Source: JAKIWV01 sp963773945 (GTDB lineage: Archaea; Thermoplasmatota; Thermoplasmata; Lutacidiplasmatales; UBA184). From it: a stretch of 64,000 nt of DNA. Positions within the stretch are counted from its first letter, which is position 1, and every line of letters starts with the position of its first letter. The notes below the pieces were generated by a model that saw only the letters and a list, made by a program, of their open reading frames with translations, was not told the DNA's origin and ran no database searches. Made by a program: the position numbers and the translations under genes. Below, piece after piece: positions 1 through 8,148 of this stretch. The stretch lies in NCBI GenBank assembly GCA_963773945.1, contig CAVZDD010000003.1, forward strand, positions 682,001-746,000, read 5' to 3'.

Positions 1-813
1 CAGTAGCAAGGTTAGATACAGGTCCTTCGCCCCGAGCTCATATTCGAAGGAAAACGGGATGTTTTGTAGGACCGCGGTAGGGTTCACGAAACCCGTGGAA
101 CCAGTAAAAGTGTAGCTCGTGTTAGAAATGTTGAGCAGTGAATAGTTCGCGAGAGCCGGTGTCACCTGGAGGTATGCGACCCAAACGACCAGCAGGATAG
201 TCAGAACTGCCATGAATCTGACAAGGTCCCTCGAGCGACTTGCGGAAAAGTACTCGATGAGCAGGGAAAGCACGACAAAGGCTAAGATCACTACAACGAA
301 CTCGCTGGCGGCGAGAGCCAATCCGGCGAATCCCGTGGCCAAGATGAAGTGTTTTTTCAGGTATGCATAATACATGAAAAGCAGAAACGGTATGGCGAGG
401 CTCAGGTCGTGGAACTCGTACTGGATGACGCCGGAGAGTGCAGGGTACAGTAGATAGACCAAACCGAACAAGAGTGCGTACTGCTTACTTTTGAGAACCG
501 AGGAAGCAATCAAATAAACCGGGACAGCTCCGAGCGCGAGGAGGGTCGCCTCGGTGACCATCAGGGTGGCCGGGACGGGAACAATGGTCGAGACGCCGGC
601 GAGCAGCAGGAGAACAGGCCGTCCGAGAACATAGGCAGTGAGTTTCCCGTGCGAGGCGAGCCAAACTAGCTGAACTGCGCTTCCGAAGTCGAAGTACCCT
701 GTGCGGTAGTAGGCGAATTTGGAAAGGAGGTACTCGGAGAACACCGTCGAATAAGTCACGATGGAGGCAACCAAAATCCACTCGGTCAGGCCGACGCCTC
801 GCAAAAGCTCCAT
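1..813 (-). CDS. DUF2079-type polytopic membrane protein, partial (runs off the window start)
   Basis: The reading frame begins at an ATG (813) and stays open to base 1, so only the N-terminal 271 residues are present. The protein is strongly hydrophobic with many membrane segments. It carries the DUF2079 signatures: an early YFDFGSAVQLVW segment and, near residue 140, a QYEFHDLSLAIPFLLF segment. DUF2079 proteins resemble GT-C membrane glycosyltransferases, so a role in transferring a lipid-linked sugar at the outer face of the membrane is possible but not shown. It lies 75 bases downstream of the LamG-like gene on the same strand and may share its transcript. The family call is from motif pattern only. 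Confidence 0.72.
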   Translation of the reverse strand, partial: MELLRGVGLTEWILVASIVTYSTVFSEYLLSKFAYYRTGYFDFGSAVQLVWLASHGKLTAYVLGRPVLLLLAGVSTIVPVPATLMVTEATLLALGAVPVYLIASSVLKSKQYALLFGLVYLLYPALSGVIQYEFHDLSLAIPFLLFMYYAYLKKHFILATGFAGLALAASEFVVVILAFVVLSLLIEYFSASRSRDLVRFMAVLTILLVVWVAYLQVTPALANYSLLNISNTSYTFTGSTGFVNPTAVLQNIPFSFEYELGAKDLYLTLLL

Positions 814-888
814 TAGCGCTTGCGGAACTTGGAGGATACGGGGCCCCCTGTCCTTCGGGTATTGTTCGCGAGCGAGCATCGGGGTAGC

Positions 889-1929
889 TCAGGAACTCGT
901 GGTCAGGGGAATCGAGGCCGAAACGGGGAAGACCACCCCTTCGGGCGTCGTTCCGGTTACCGTCAGTGTCCACATGCTACCAAGCGAGAGAGGCGAGGTG
1001 AACGTAACGTTGGACGATATTCCGTCGTGACCATGTCCCGAAAGATCCGGAACATTTCCGCCCTCCGTTCCCGCAAGAGAAAGCGCGAACTGGAGGTCGG
1101 CCTCCACAGGACTGGATGGTTGGAGGTAGTTGGACTCTATCTCGCCCGGCGACAAGGCCGTGGAGTAGTAGTCCAGAGTCGACAAGCTCCCGTTAAAGAA
1201 GTACCCCCCACAGATGCAATCACCGATTTGAATGGGGTCAAGATTTCCAGGAAATGAAAATGCAGGCCGGGCCCAAGACACGATAGCTGTGCCGTCGAGG
1301 TACGCGACGATTTGTTGAGTGCCCACGGTGTAGGCTAGATCGTTCCAAGCACCCACTCGAAAGATGTCGCCAAGCTGGAAGTCCGCGCGCTTCCCGTTAG
1401 CGTATACTGCGAGATCGTTGATATTGTTCACACTCCTGAAGGAGTAGAAGTAGAAAGCATTCGGGCCAGAACTCCCCTTATCAAGAATCATCTGCTTGTC
1501 GGGCAACAAGTTGGCATACTCGAACCCAAACTCGATTGTGAACTGGGGAAAATTGAGGGATGACGAATTTTCAATTGACAGACTAGAGTTGGCTCCGTCG
1601 AAGTCCCCAACTTTGGAGACGAGAAGGCGCCCCGAGGACGTTCCTCCCGGCGGCACGGTCAGCCGAGAGAATGTTGTGTTGCTCGCAATACCAGCCAAGC
1701 CCGCAGAGAGGTTGAGCGGAACGCTGCCGACGTTCTTGATATCAAAAGAGATTGTGGGTGTACCTTGTCCCGGTTCGGCTACTGAGACGTTTGTTACCTC
1801 CAAGTCGACTGAGGGGCTGCCAAGCTGAGTGGGAATGAATGACGTCACGGCCAGGGTGGAAATGATCACGAGCACGACGCAAATGGAAGCCAGTGTGAGG
1901 GCCCCTGCCTCCCGATTCTGGTGGATCAT
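889..1929 (-). CDS. Secreted/anchored LamG (concanavalin A-like) domain protein
   Basis: This 346-residue protein starts with MIHQNREAGALTLASICVV, an N-terminal membrane segment that resembles an archaeal type IV pilin-like signal (REAGALT). The ATG at 1929 was chosen over the upstream extension because the hydrophobic segment then sits at the N-terminus and a TATA-like CTTAAG (1955-1960) lies about 29 bases upstream. Residues around 50-110 form an Ig-like/CARDB-like beta segment ('NVGSVPLNLSA'). Residues 110-300 read as a LamG fold (FTIEFGFEYANLL, AWNDLAYTVG, YYSTALSPGEI). The ending PDLSGHGHDG is typical of LamG proteins. It probably binds carbohydrate or surface polymers outside the cell. 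No catalytic residues are visible. Confidence 0.65.
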   Translation of the reverse strand: MIHQNREAGALTLASICVVLVIISTLAVTSFIPTQLGSPSVDLEVTNVSVAEPGQGTPTISFDIKNVGSVPLNLSAGLAGIASNTTFSRLTVPPGGTSSGRLLVSKVGDFDGANSSLSIENSSSLNFPQFTIEFGFEYANLLPDKQMILDKGSSGPNAFYFYSFRSVNNINDLAVYANGKRADFQLGDIFRVGAWNDLAYTVGTQQIVAYLDGTAIVSWARPAFSFPGNLDPIQIGDCICGGYFFNGSLSTLDYYSTALSPGEIESNYLQPSSPVEADLQFALSLAGTEGGNVPDLSGHGHDGISSNVTFTSPLSLGSMWTLTVTGTTPEGVVFPVSASIPLTTSS

Positions 1930-2133
1930 GGCCACGTCAAACTGGGGCTCGTAGCTTAAGCTCGTTCCGACTGATGTACATTTCGGAACGGCGCTTCGTG
2001 CCGGATAAGCGCGGTTCGCGCCGAGCCTGAATCCGGCTCCGACACTGCCCAAAATCGCGCTTGCAAACGCTTACCGCTATACGCCACACGCCCAACGCGT
2101 GCGGATTGAAGCTTACCCTACCGGGACAGTCCG

Positions 2134-2556
2134 TCAGAATTCTGTCAGGGGGCCCTTCCTGGGTTGCGGAGTCTGGTCCGCCTCGTCCCAGAACGTGCGG
2201 ATGGAGACAATCGATCGGCCGAGGCGGTCGAGCTTGGTAGCGGCCACCACCGCGAACTTTCATCGCTTCATCCGGGCACGGAGCTCGTCGAGCGCCGGTC
2301 GATTGCCGTGGATCTCACTGATCCCGTCATCACGGAATGCCCGGTGGTTGGACCAACCCTTCAGTTCACAGTACCCGAGGAGCTGCGCGCCCTGGGCGTC
2401 GTACATTTGCTCGCGGGTTGCGACGCGAGCGTACAGAGCTACACCGTTCGGCTGCGCCGCCCCGTTGCCCCCCGTATTCGTTGAACCCTCTACCTGAGTA
2501 GGGGAGGAGTTCGACGTATAGACCCACCACCACCGGATTCGTTGGGTAGGAAACAC
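2134..2556 (-). pseudogene. Serine recombinase (resolvase) remnant with an internal TGA
   Basis: The N-terminal catalytic domain of a serine recombinase is recognisable: VALYARVATREQ (the usual YxRVSxxxQ, with the catalytic Ser replaced by Ala), a Ql-type helix, then DDGISEIHGNRPALDEL. The frame hits a TGA at 2260-2262. Without any frame change it then continues with KFAVVAATKLDRLGRSIVSI, the conserved DRLGRS helix, and ends at 2134. The motif order is correct across the stop, so the TGA most likely replaces TGG (Trp). Loss of the catalytic Ser, the nonsense codon and the missing C-terminal DNA-binding part all indicate a dead gene, a relic of a mobile element. Confidence 0.7.
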
Positions 2557-2608
2557 TGTTGATTGTTGGAGAAGAATGGGGACCGTTTCCCACCACTCAG
2601 GGGCAGCC

Positions 2609-3520
2609 TCACGAAGCGCGCCGCGGGTCCAGGTACAGCATGGTCTGGGGCCCGTTGGACAAGTCCTTCGGAGCCGCGGCGTGCCACCTCCCGAACCGCC
2701 CCCTCAATTCGTACATCCTGAATCGGGAATGTAGCCGCTCGAGTAGGTCCCCCTCCTCGCTCCAGGAACGGGGGGAGAACTCCATGACCACGATAGGAGG
2801 AGCGTCCCCGAAGAACATCCGAGGCGAGCCCCTCACCACGATGGGCTCCGCACTCTCGACGTCAATCTTGACGAGGTCAGCGCGTGGGATCCCGCGCTGG
2901 GCCAGGATTGTATCGAGTGTCAGTGCACGGACGTTCACGTGCCCTACTGCCGGCCAAACCATTGAGTGCCCCCCGGGGTTCTCCCTCGAGAGGAACAGAG
3001 CGGTCTCCCCGTCGAAGTCGGCGACGGCGGCCTCAATCGGCTCGACGTTGCGAAAGCCATTCAACGTCACTGAGTCGACGAGCGACTGAAAGTTTCGAGG
3101 CTCGGGTTCGATTGACAAGACCCGGCCACGTGGTCCAACGAGCTGGGCGCTCAACAGAGTGTACCACCCTACGTTCGCGCCCACATCTACGACCGTCATT
3201 CCGGCCGCGATGAACCTGCGCAACGTCTCCGTCACTTCGGGCTCGCATCGACCTGTGATCGCGACCGCGGCGCAAGGGTCCGGCCCCTCTTCGACCGGTC
3301 GGAGTTTCACGCGAAACTTCTCCGTGGTCGGGGCAGATGTACGCCCGCGCGACACGTGGGTGTAGACAGATCGGGCAAATTGACTGTCGGGCCGCTGGTT
3401 CGCGAGAGAGGCGGCCAGGTACATCGAGCCCGAAATGGGACGCCGCATCACGGAGGAGAAGACCCCCGCGGCAAGTCGCGCCCGGTAGTCAAGTGCCTCC
3501 GGCTCGTTGACCCGGCTCAT
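2609..3520 (-). CDS. FkbM-family SAM-dependent methyltransferase
   Basis: The 303-residue protein has a clear class I methyltransferase core: VVDVGANVGWYTLLSAQL (motif I), a VLSIEPEPRNFQSL acidic strand end (motif II), then DLVKIDVESAEPIVVRG and IVVMEFSPRSW, the classic FkbM C-terminal block. FkbM enzymes O-methylate sugars or polyketides, and many sit in exopolysaccharide or S-layer glycan clusters. The window is rich in glycan genes, so methylation of a surface glycan is likely. ATG 3520 (MSRVNEPEAL) is preferred over the upstream in-frame start at 3547 because the extra nine residues look non-coding. Nothing seems missing from the catalytic core. Confidence 0.85.
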   Translation of the reverse strand: MSRVNEPEALDYRARLAAGVFSSVMRRPISGSMYLAASLANQRPDSQFARSVYTHVSRGRTSAPTTEKFRVKLRPVEEGPDPCAAVAITGRCEPEVTETLRRFIAAGMTVVDVGANVGWYTLLSAQLVGPRGRVLSIEPEPRNFQSLVDSVTLNGFRNVEPIEAAVADFDGETALFLSRENPGGHSMVWPAVGHVNVRALTLDTILAQRGIPRADLVKIDVESAEPIVVRGSPRMFFGDAPPIVVMEFSPRSWSEEGDLLERLHSRFRMYELRGRFGRWHAAAPKDLSNGPQTMLYLDPRRAS

Positions 3521-3665
3521 GCCCCTATTGCCCGTGGAATGCCACAAGGCGTTGCAAGACCCACCTCATGGGGGTTCATCCTCCGACCCAGCCCTCCGGC
3601 GGACAGGTCAGCCATGAATTGGTTCGAACGGGAATTCTGGGATGGGGTGAGAAGAGGCGTTGACT

Positions 3666-3821
3666 GTGCACCAGTTCATCGAAAACCGACCTGACGTGCC
3701 GGACGACATCCGGCTCCGGGTGATCGACTTGCTCCGCGAAACGGAAGAGCGGAAGAACCGCAAGTTCCGAGGGGCCCCGGGGCTCCGCGTACTGGAGCCT
3801 TCCCAGCCGTCCCCCGCTTAG
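3666..3821 (+). CDS. Small hypothetical protein, 51 aa
   Basis: A GTG start with a purine-rich GAGAAGAGG about 8 bases upstream opens a 51-residue frame. An in-frame TGA precedes it, so the start is bounded. The predicted product begins MHQFIENRPDVPDDIRLRV and is a charged, amphipathic helix-rich peptide (ERKNRKFRG), followed by a short Pro/Ser tail. Codon third positions are G/C-rich like the surrounding real genes. It matches nothing I recognise. It is divergent from the FkbM methyltransferase, with no gene in between. Confidence 0.4.
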   Translation: MHQFIENRPDVPDDIRLRVIDLLRETEERKNRKFRGAPGLRVLEPSQPSPA

Positions 3822-4131
3822 CCCCTCTTTGGGGTGGCGAGCATACGCCGCCCTGGTCACCTGATTTTGGCCACGCCGAGACAATTCTAGGCCCATGAAA
3901 GTACTCTGGTGTCAGCATCCCCAGAAAATTGATCTCGAACCCATCGGGTGCTGTTTCGTTACATGGGCTGACCTTTGCTATCAGTTCGTGGTGGCCGACT
4001 CTCGAATTCATCGGCTAACTGTCCGAGTTAACGAAGAGCTCGATATAATAGGTGATACGCGCCAGTCGTGCTCTAGCAGCTAGCCGCGGCGGCCGATACA
4101 GTGTTGCTGGCCGTCCTAGAATCGATAGGAG
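3822..4131. other. Gene-free stretch flanking the IS630 element
   Basis: No recognisable gene. A 62-codon frame at 3895-4083 (+) starts with a good ATG, but its composition is AT-richer than the neighbours and the product resembles no family. The lower GC and the adjoining insertion sequence suggest a patch that has taken up foreign DNA. Confidence 0.4.
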
Positions 4132-4144
4132 CTAGTGCCGCTTC
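4132..4144. repeat. Left terminal inverted repeat of the IS630 element
   Basis: CTAGTGCCGCTTC is identical to the reverse complement of bases 5290-5302. The similarity continues imperfectly inward (CCAGATAGGT against TAGCCAGGTA). The first bases include the duplicated TA. Confidence 0.85.
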
Positions 4145-5226
4145 CAGATAGGTCGTCGGTGAATCTTCCACTTTTTCATCTGTGTGTCTCGGAACCTCTT
4201 CTTGCGTAGTCCTCGTTCCCGATTCCGAAAGGCGATCGCTCGCGCCACCTCTCTCCGAACTTCGGTCCATGAACCGAAGTTCGACCCCGCTAGTACGAGC
4301 TTCTGAACGTCTCCCGCGTGGCTCTCGACCGGGTTCATCCAACTCGCCTGTGTGGCGCTCGCCACCAACGTCACTCGATTGTCCCTCGCCCACCCTCGCA
4401 CGTCCGGGGTCCAGTGGGCGCTCAGGTTGTCCTGGATGAGGTAGATCCGTTGGTCCTTCGGATATTTCTCCACCTCGCGCTGCACGTAATCGAGCCACGG
4501 TTCCCCGCCCTTGTGCCGATAGAGTCGACCGCTGAGCCGCTGATGGTAGACGTTCAGCGTGAGGTAGAGGTACCGAGTGCCTTTGAGCCGCTTGTAGGTC
4601 GAAGGGATCCGCTCGGGGTGGCCCGAGCGGAACCATCCCTTCCCCCCGTGGGGCTGGAGTGAGATCGGTCCGATCTCGTCCATGCTCAACACGATCGGAG
4701 GGTTGTGCTTCTGGTGCGTGAGCCGGTCGATCCGCTTCCGTTTCTCCTCGAACTTCGGGTCCTTCGAGGCCTTCCAGGTCTTGATCGACTGATGGCTCAT
4801 GTCCGCCTCGTCCAGTACGATGCGCAGCCACTCCAACGAGATCGAGTCGACGATCCGCTGGTTCCTCGCCTCGTCCCGCAGTCGGGCGAGGGACCACTGG
4901 GAGAACGGGAGGCCGAGGTCCCTCGGCCGACTCGTGGCGAGCGCCACCAGTTGGTCCTTCTGTTCTTGGGTGAACTTCCAGTTCCCTCCGGCCTTCCAGT
5001 TCGGCTTGAGCATCTTGAAGCCGTGGAGGTTGAACTCGCGAATGAGGGTCCGAACCCAGTCGGGCGAGTAGCCCACCAATCGAGCGATGTAGGGCGGCGT
5101 GAACCCTTGGGCGCTGGAGAGGATCACCATCGCGCGGTGGAGCTCGATGGCATCACTCGGGTGTCGGCACAATCGGGCGAGCTTCTGGCCTTCCTCGTTG
5201 GAGATCGTTCGGACGCGACGGACCAT
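4132..5226 (-). CDS. IS630-family transposase (DDE)
   Basis: This 364-residue transposase has an N-terminal helix-turn-helix region (IELHRAMVILSSAQGFTPPYIARLVGYS), a linker and the DDE catalytic core. The acidic triad is seen in IVLSMDEIGPISLQ, YLIQDNLSAH and MNPVESHAGDVQ, where the third residue is Glu as in IS630. ATG 5226 (MVRRVRTISNEEGQ) is preferred to GTG 5253 because a strong hairpin occupies the intervening bases. The stop codon TAG reads T and A from the duplicated target TA and G from flanking host DNA, so the element itself carries no complete stop. No frameshift is present. Confidence 0.9.
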   Translation of the reverse strand: MVRRVRTISNEEGQKLARLCRHPSDAIELHRAMVILSSAQGFTPPYIARLVGYSPDWVRTLIREFNLHGFKMLKPNWKAGGNWKFTQEQKDQLVALATSRPRDLGLPFSQWSLARLRDEARNQRIVDSISLEWLRIVLDEADMSHQSIKTWKASKDPKFEEKRKRIDRLTHQKHNPPIVLSMDEIGPISLQPHGGKGWFRSGHPERIPSTYKRLKGTRYLYLTLNVYHQRLSGRLYRHKGGEPWLDYVQREVEKYPKDQRIYLIQDNLSAHWTPDVRGWARDNRVTLVASATQASWMNPVESHAGDVQKLVLAGSNFGSWTEVRREVARAIAFRNRERGLRKKRFRDTQMKKWKIHRRPIWKRH

Positions 5227-5301
5227 GCTCGGGGAGCATGCGCTCCCCGGCACTAGCTTTTTCGGTCGAGAAGTCGAACTACCTGGCTAGAAGCGGCACT
5301 A
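4133..5301 (-). mobile_element. Complete IS630-family insertion sequence with TA target duplication
   Basis: The element is bounded by inverted ends that begin GTGCCGCTTC on the left (from 4135) and end GAAGCGGCAC on the right (to 5299). Each end abuts a TA dinucleotide (4133-4134 and 5300-5301), as expected for the IS630/Tc1-mariner superfamily, which duplicates TA. One transposase gene fills the element. It lies 12 bases beyond the stop codon of the GDP-mannose epimerase homologue, so it may have cut that gene off from downstream partners. Ends, transposase and duplication are all intact, so the copy could still be active. Confidence 0.85.
5231..5248 (-). promoter_or_regulatory. Hairpin just upstream of the transposase start
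   Basis: GGGGAGC, a 4-base loop and GCTCCCC form a perfect 7-bp GC stem ending five bases before ATG 5226. Such a structure can block read-through or hide the translation start. Many insertion sequences use this to keep transposase expression low. The role is inferred from position only. Confidence 0.4.
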
Positions 5302-5302
5302 G
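5290..5302. repeat. Right terminal inverted repeat of the IS630 element
   Basis: GAAGCGGCACTAG is the exact inverted partner of 4132-4144 and ends at the second TA copy. It defines the right edge of the insertion. Confidence 0.85.
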
Positions 5303-5313
5303 GCGCGTTGGGG

Positions 5314-6405
5314 CTAACTGGGGCTGGATTGTGGGGTCCGGACCTGCAACTGTTGCAGGGACGGAGCTCTCGAAGGGGGTTTCGCTCGGCCTAGTCGATC
5401 CAGCAGCTTCCAAATCCATGGGTAAGTTTGTTCTACCCCCGCACGAAGCGAGGTCTGGGGCTCCCATCCGACAGTCTCCCGCAATAATCGATTGTCGCTG
5501 TTCCGACCACGCACCCCTTGGGGTTGTGTTTTGTCGTAAACAAAATTGAGGTGCTTCCCTGCCACGTCGCACACAAGCTCCACTAGCTCTCTCACCGTAA
5601 CGGACTCCTCAGATCCGAGATTTAGGGGTCCCGAGTAATCCGACTTCATGATTCGGATGAGTCCCTCCACGCAGTCGGAAACATAACAAAAGCTCCTCGT
5701 CTGCCGCCCGTCACCCCAGACGGTAACGGTTCCACCATCCGGTGTCTCGGCCACCTTCCGGGAAATTGCGGCAGGCGCCTTTTCTCTCCCGCCTTCGAAC
5801 GTTCCGAGAGGACCGTAAATGTTGTGAAAACGAGCGATCCTAGTGATAAGTCCCGATTCCTTTCCAAAGTAAGTCGTGAGCTGCTCCGAGAAGAGTTTCT
5901 CCCAACCATAGCCGGGTTCTGGATCGGCCGGAATCGCGTCGGACTCCTTGAGGCCACCACGCTCTGGTTTGGATTGCCGGTATCCAGGATAAACGCAAGC
6001 AGACGAGGAGAACAGGTATCTTTTCACGCTCGACCGGCGGGAAGCTTCCAGCATGTGGCTGTTAATCAGGACGTTGTTTCGAGCAAGGTCTGCGTGAACG
6101 GCGGTGATGTAACCGATCCCGCCCATGTCCGCTGCCAATTGATAGACTTCATCGATGTCTTTCACGGCCGCTGAGCAGGCTTCGTAGTTGCGGAGATCTA
6201 GAGTCAGAAACTCGTCAGCTGGGCTAGATTCAAAAACAGGAATCTTGAGGTCGACGCCGCGGACCCATGCGCCTGTTGCTTTCAAACGACGGACGAGGTG
6301 ATGCCCAATGAACCCCCCACCCCCAGCTACCAGGATTCGCGACGTCGTGCTAGTCACCACATTGGTTACATTCAATCTCCCCGAGCTTAAAGTCTCCGTG
6401 TCCAT
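5314..6405 (-). CDS. GDP-mannose 3,5-epimerase-like NAD-dependent sugar epimerase (extended SDR)
   Basis: The 363-residue protein has the Rossmann GGGGFIGHHLVRRL motif and the long stretch GGIGYITAVHADLARNNVLI, followed by SSACVYPG, YGWEKLFSEQ and RIARFHNIYGPLGTFEGG-REKAPAAI. These are the hallmarks of GDP-mannose 3,5-epimerase: the Tyr-x3-Lys pair, the catalytic Cys in SSACVYP, and the GREKAPAA substrate loop. The reaction would convert GDP-D-mannose to GDP-L-galactose or GDP-L-gulose. The enzyme is best known from plants and some bacteria, so an archaeal copy in a glycan locus is notable. The last 25 residues (Pro/Ser/Gln-rich) are atypical and lie next to the IS insertion. Substrate is inferred from motifs. 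Confidence 0.82.
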   Translation of the reverse strand: MDTETLSSGRLNVTNVVTSTTSRILVAGGGGFIGHHLVRRLKATGAWVRGVDLKIPVFESSPADEFLTLDLRNYEACSAAVKDIDEVYQLAADMGGIGYITAVHADLARNNVLINSHMLEASRRSSVKRYLFSSSACVYPGYRQSKPERGGLKESDAIPADPEPGYGWEKLFSEQLTTYFGKESGLITRIARFHNIYGPLGTFEGGREKAPAAISRKVAETPDGGTVTVWGDGRQTRSFCYVSDCVEGLIRIMKSDYSGPLNLGSEESVTVRELVELVCDVAGKHLNFVYDKTQPQGVRGRNSDNRLLRETVGWEPQTSLRAGVEQTYPWIWKLLDRLGRAKPPSRAPSLQQLQVRTPQSSPS

Positions 6406-6893
6406 TCGGTTGTGTCCTTTGGGTCTCGGAACAAAAAATCCCCTGACTTACCCATCCGACACGACAACGGGCCATCAAGTCTAGACTCTCCAGGCAGCAG
6501 CCTTCGGAAGACCCCCGATGTCGCCCCTCTTAGTGATCGGTCGGGCAGTTTCTCAATGTCTGTGTTCTGTGCTGCACTTGGCAGCGTGTGGTGGAGCTTC
6601 GGAGTCGCCTCGCTGCTGACAGGCCCGGGAGACGGGACGCCACGACTCGGTGAACAACCGCGCTCATTGTCTAGGCGCTCGAACCACAGTACAGACACAC
6701 CTCTTGGGGCTCGACAATGGGTCCCCTTTCTAGAACTATCGTTGACCCAGGTTGCTGCTTTGGAAATAAATTTGCTCGCCCATTACGAAGTGAACCGGGT
6801 GCATCTCAGAACTATCATCGCTTTGCCCACCCTGAAATACAACTTTCACTGTACCAAGAATACCCCGGTCGTCGGCCGGGTGGACGCCACAAG
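6406..6893. other. Intergenic region, no recognised gene
   Basis: Both strands have open frames here, but none resembles a known protein and their composition is not gene-like. The region should contain the promoter of the epimerase gene on the minus strand. An AT-rich GAAATACAAC (about 6832-6841) could serve as TATA box for the tiny ORF at 6894. Confidence 0.4.
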
Positions 6894-6932
6894 ATGCCGA
6901 AGAAGGCCAAGAAGAAGTCGAAGAAGCGGTAA
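6894..6932 (+). CDS. Possible 12-residue lysine-rich micropeptide
   Basis: ATG opens MPKKAKKKSKKR and then stops. Nine of the twelve residues are basic, like the nucleic-acid-binding tails of DNA or ribosomal proteins. An AT-rich box lies about 55 bases upstream and a strong inverted repeat lies 50 bases downstream, so a short transcript is conceivable. It could equally be the end of a decayed gene. Low confidence. Confidence 0.25.
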   Translation: MPKKAKKKSKKR

Positions 6933-6981
6933 CCTGAGCAAGGTTCCCGCTTCGGTGTGCGCCACCGGGGGGATTGCTTGC

Positions 6982-7022
6982 GTGAACCTCCCTCCCCGCT
7001 CCGGCGAGCGGGGGATGTTCAC
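6982..7022 (+). terminator. Two-tier inverted repeat (hairpin)
   Basis: CCCCGCTC and GAGCGGGG pair around a CGGC tetraloop. Outside them GTGAAC pairs with GTTCAC across a small internal loop. The structure sits between the lysine-rich micropeptide and the next gene on the same strand. It may be a transcript end, an RNA processing site or a structured leader. No poly-T tract follows. Confidence 0.45.
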
Positions 7023-7173
7023 GGATCCCCCCACCTACTTTCCTTCAAGACGGGTCGACGACGTCGACGGTCCGGTTCCCAAATGCAAATCTTAATCGCA
7101 CATCCCTCTGCTCGCCCTCCGTGCGCGAAGGGCCGACCGCCACCGTCGCGGTCCGGCATTCTGGATCCTGCGG

Positions 7174-8049
7174 ATGACCGCCACAGGCCCGGGGAACGGG
7201 ACCGGAGCCACTGGCGGACGATTCTCCTCCACGTTCCAGGGAGTGTTGACCGCGAAGGCCCCCCACGTCCCGGACGTCGCCACTTTGCTCTGCCCGCCAA
7301 ACGGCCGCGTGGCGAGCGTAACCAAGGCGAGCATCGTCGTAAACGCCCCGGTGCCGGCTCCGTGGCGTCAACACACGTTCTTCTTCACTCGATTTGTCCG
7401 GGTCTCCGATGGCGAAGTCACCCTCTTCAACCCGAACCTGGACTTCCTGGCCCGGGTTCCGCTCCCACCGGGAGCGACCGGAACATTCACCGGCGGGGGC
7501 GGGGTCGGACCGTCCCCGGATCCCTCGTGGAATTGGACCTCCTGGACGCAGCCGTTGCAGCTCAACTCGGGCCTCGAGGTGATCTTGGGGTGCGACCTGG
7601 CCGTCGGAAACTCGGCCACTCTGGACCTCGAGTGGGAGGACGCAGGGACCGGGGCGAGCGTTGTGAACTTCGCGCGTCACAAGGGCGACGGGACCGAGCA
7701 CGTCTTCTCCGTCGGGCCGCCCCCACCGGGAAAGAAGTGGCGCATCAATAACGCGTTTCTTCGGGACCTCACCACCCCGGGATCGGCCCCGAGGATTGCC
7801 ACGTCCGTCCGTCACACGGACGGCTACGTGCTCTGCGGAATCTCCACCTTCCCGCCCGACGATAAGGTCCAATCCACGGGAGGGCACTCGACGTATCAGA
7901 CCGGGCCCGCGCTCAATCCGGCCGGCACGAAGACCGTCTACGCCGAGCCGCAGTGGCTGATGGCGGGGGACCGCATCGAGGTCCGGCTGGCGGGACCCCC
8001 CGGTGACAAGTTCGTTTACGCCTTCTCGTTCACTGAGCTTCCCGCCTGA
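7174..8049 (+). CDS. Hypothetical protein, 291 aa, beta-rich
   Basis: I do not recognise this protein. It starts MTATGPGNGTGATGGRFSST, has no signal peptide or membrane segment, and is rich in beta-prone and Gly/Pro-rich segments (GVGPSPDPSWNWTSWTQPL, FVYAFSFTELPA). The middle contains a cysteine-poor beta region with WEDAGTGASVVNFARHK. Cytoplasmic location is implied by the absence of a signal, but a structural or phage-like appendage role would also fit. The gene ends 28 bases before a hairpin terminator and faces the convergent secreted-protein gene. Its codon use is like that of the true genes around it. Confidence 0.6.
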   Translation: MTATGPGNGTGATGGRFSSTFQGVLTAKAPHVPDVATLLCPPNGRVASVTKASIVVNAPVPAPWRQHTFFFTRFVRVSDGEVTLFNPNLDFLARVPLPPGATGTFTGGGGVGPSPDPSWNWTSWTQPLQLNSGLEVILGCDLAVGNSATLDLEWEDAGTGASVVNFARHKGDGTEHVFSVGPPPPGKKWRINNAFLRDLTTPGSAPRIATSVRHTDGYVLCGISTFPPDDKVQSTGGHSTYQTGPALNPAGTKTVYAEPQWLMAGDRIEVRLAGPPGDKFVYAFSFTELPA

Positions 8050-8077
8050 CGGCTGTGCCGGAGGCGCCCTGGGTTAG

Positions 8078-8103
8078 GGCCGACCCCCGTTTTTGGGGTG
8101 GCC
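8078..8103. terminator. Hairpin terminator between convergent genes
   Basis: GGCC-ACCCC and GGGGT-GGCC pair with one bulged G around a loop containing five T residues. It lies between two convergent genes (stops at 8049 and 8149) and could serve both strands. Confidence 0.5.
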
Positions 8104-8148
8104 GCCTCGGCGCGGCGGCTCACCCCGGCGTGGATCGCTGGCGCTGCG

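Noticed and set aside
3895..4083. 62-codon ORF before the IS element
   Set aside because: Good ATG but no promoter, no codon bias like true genes, and no recognisable product; kept only as part of the flanking region note.
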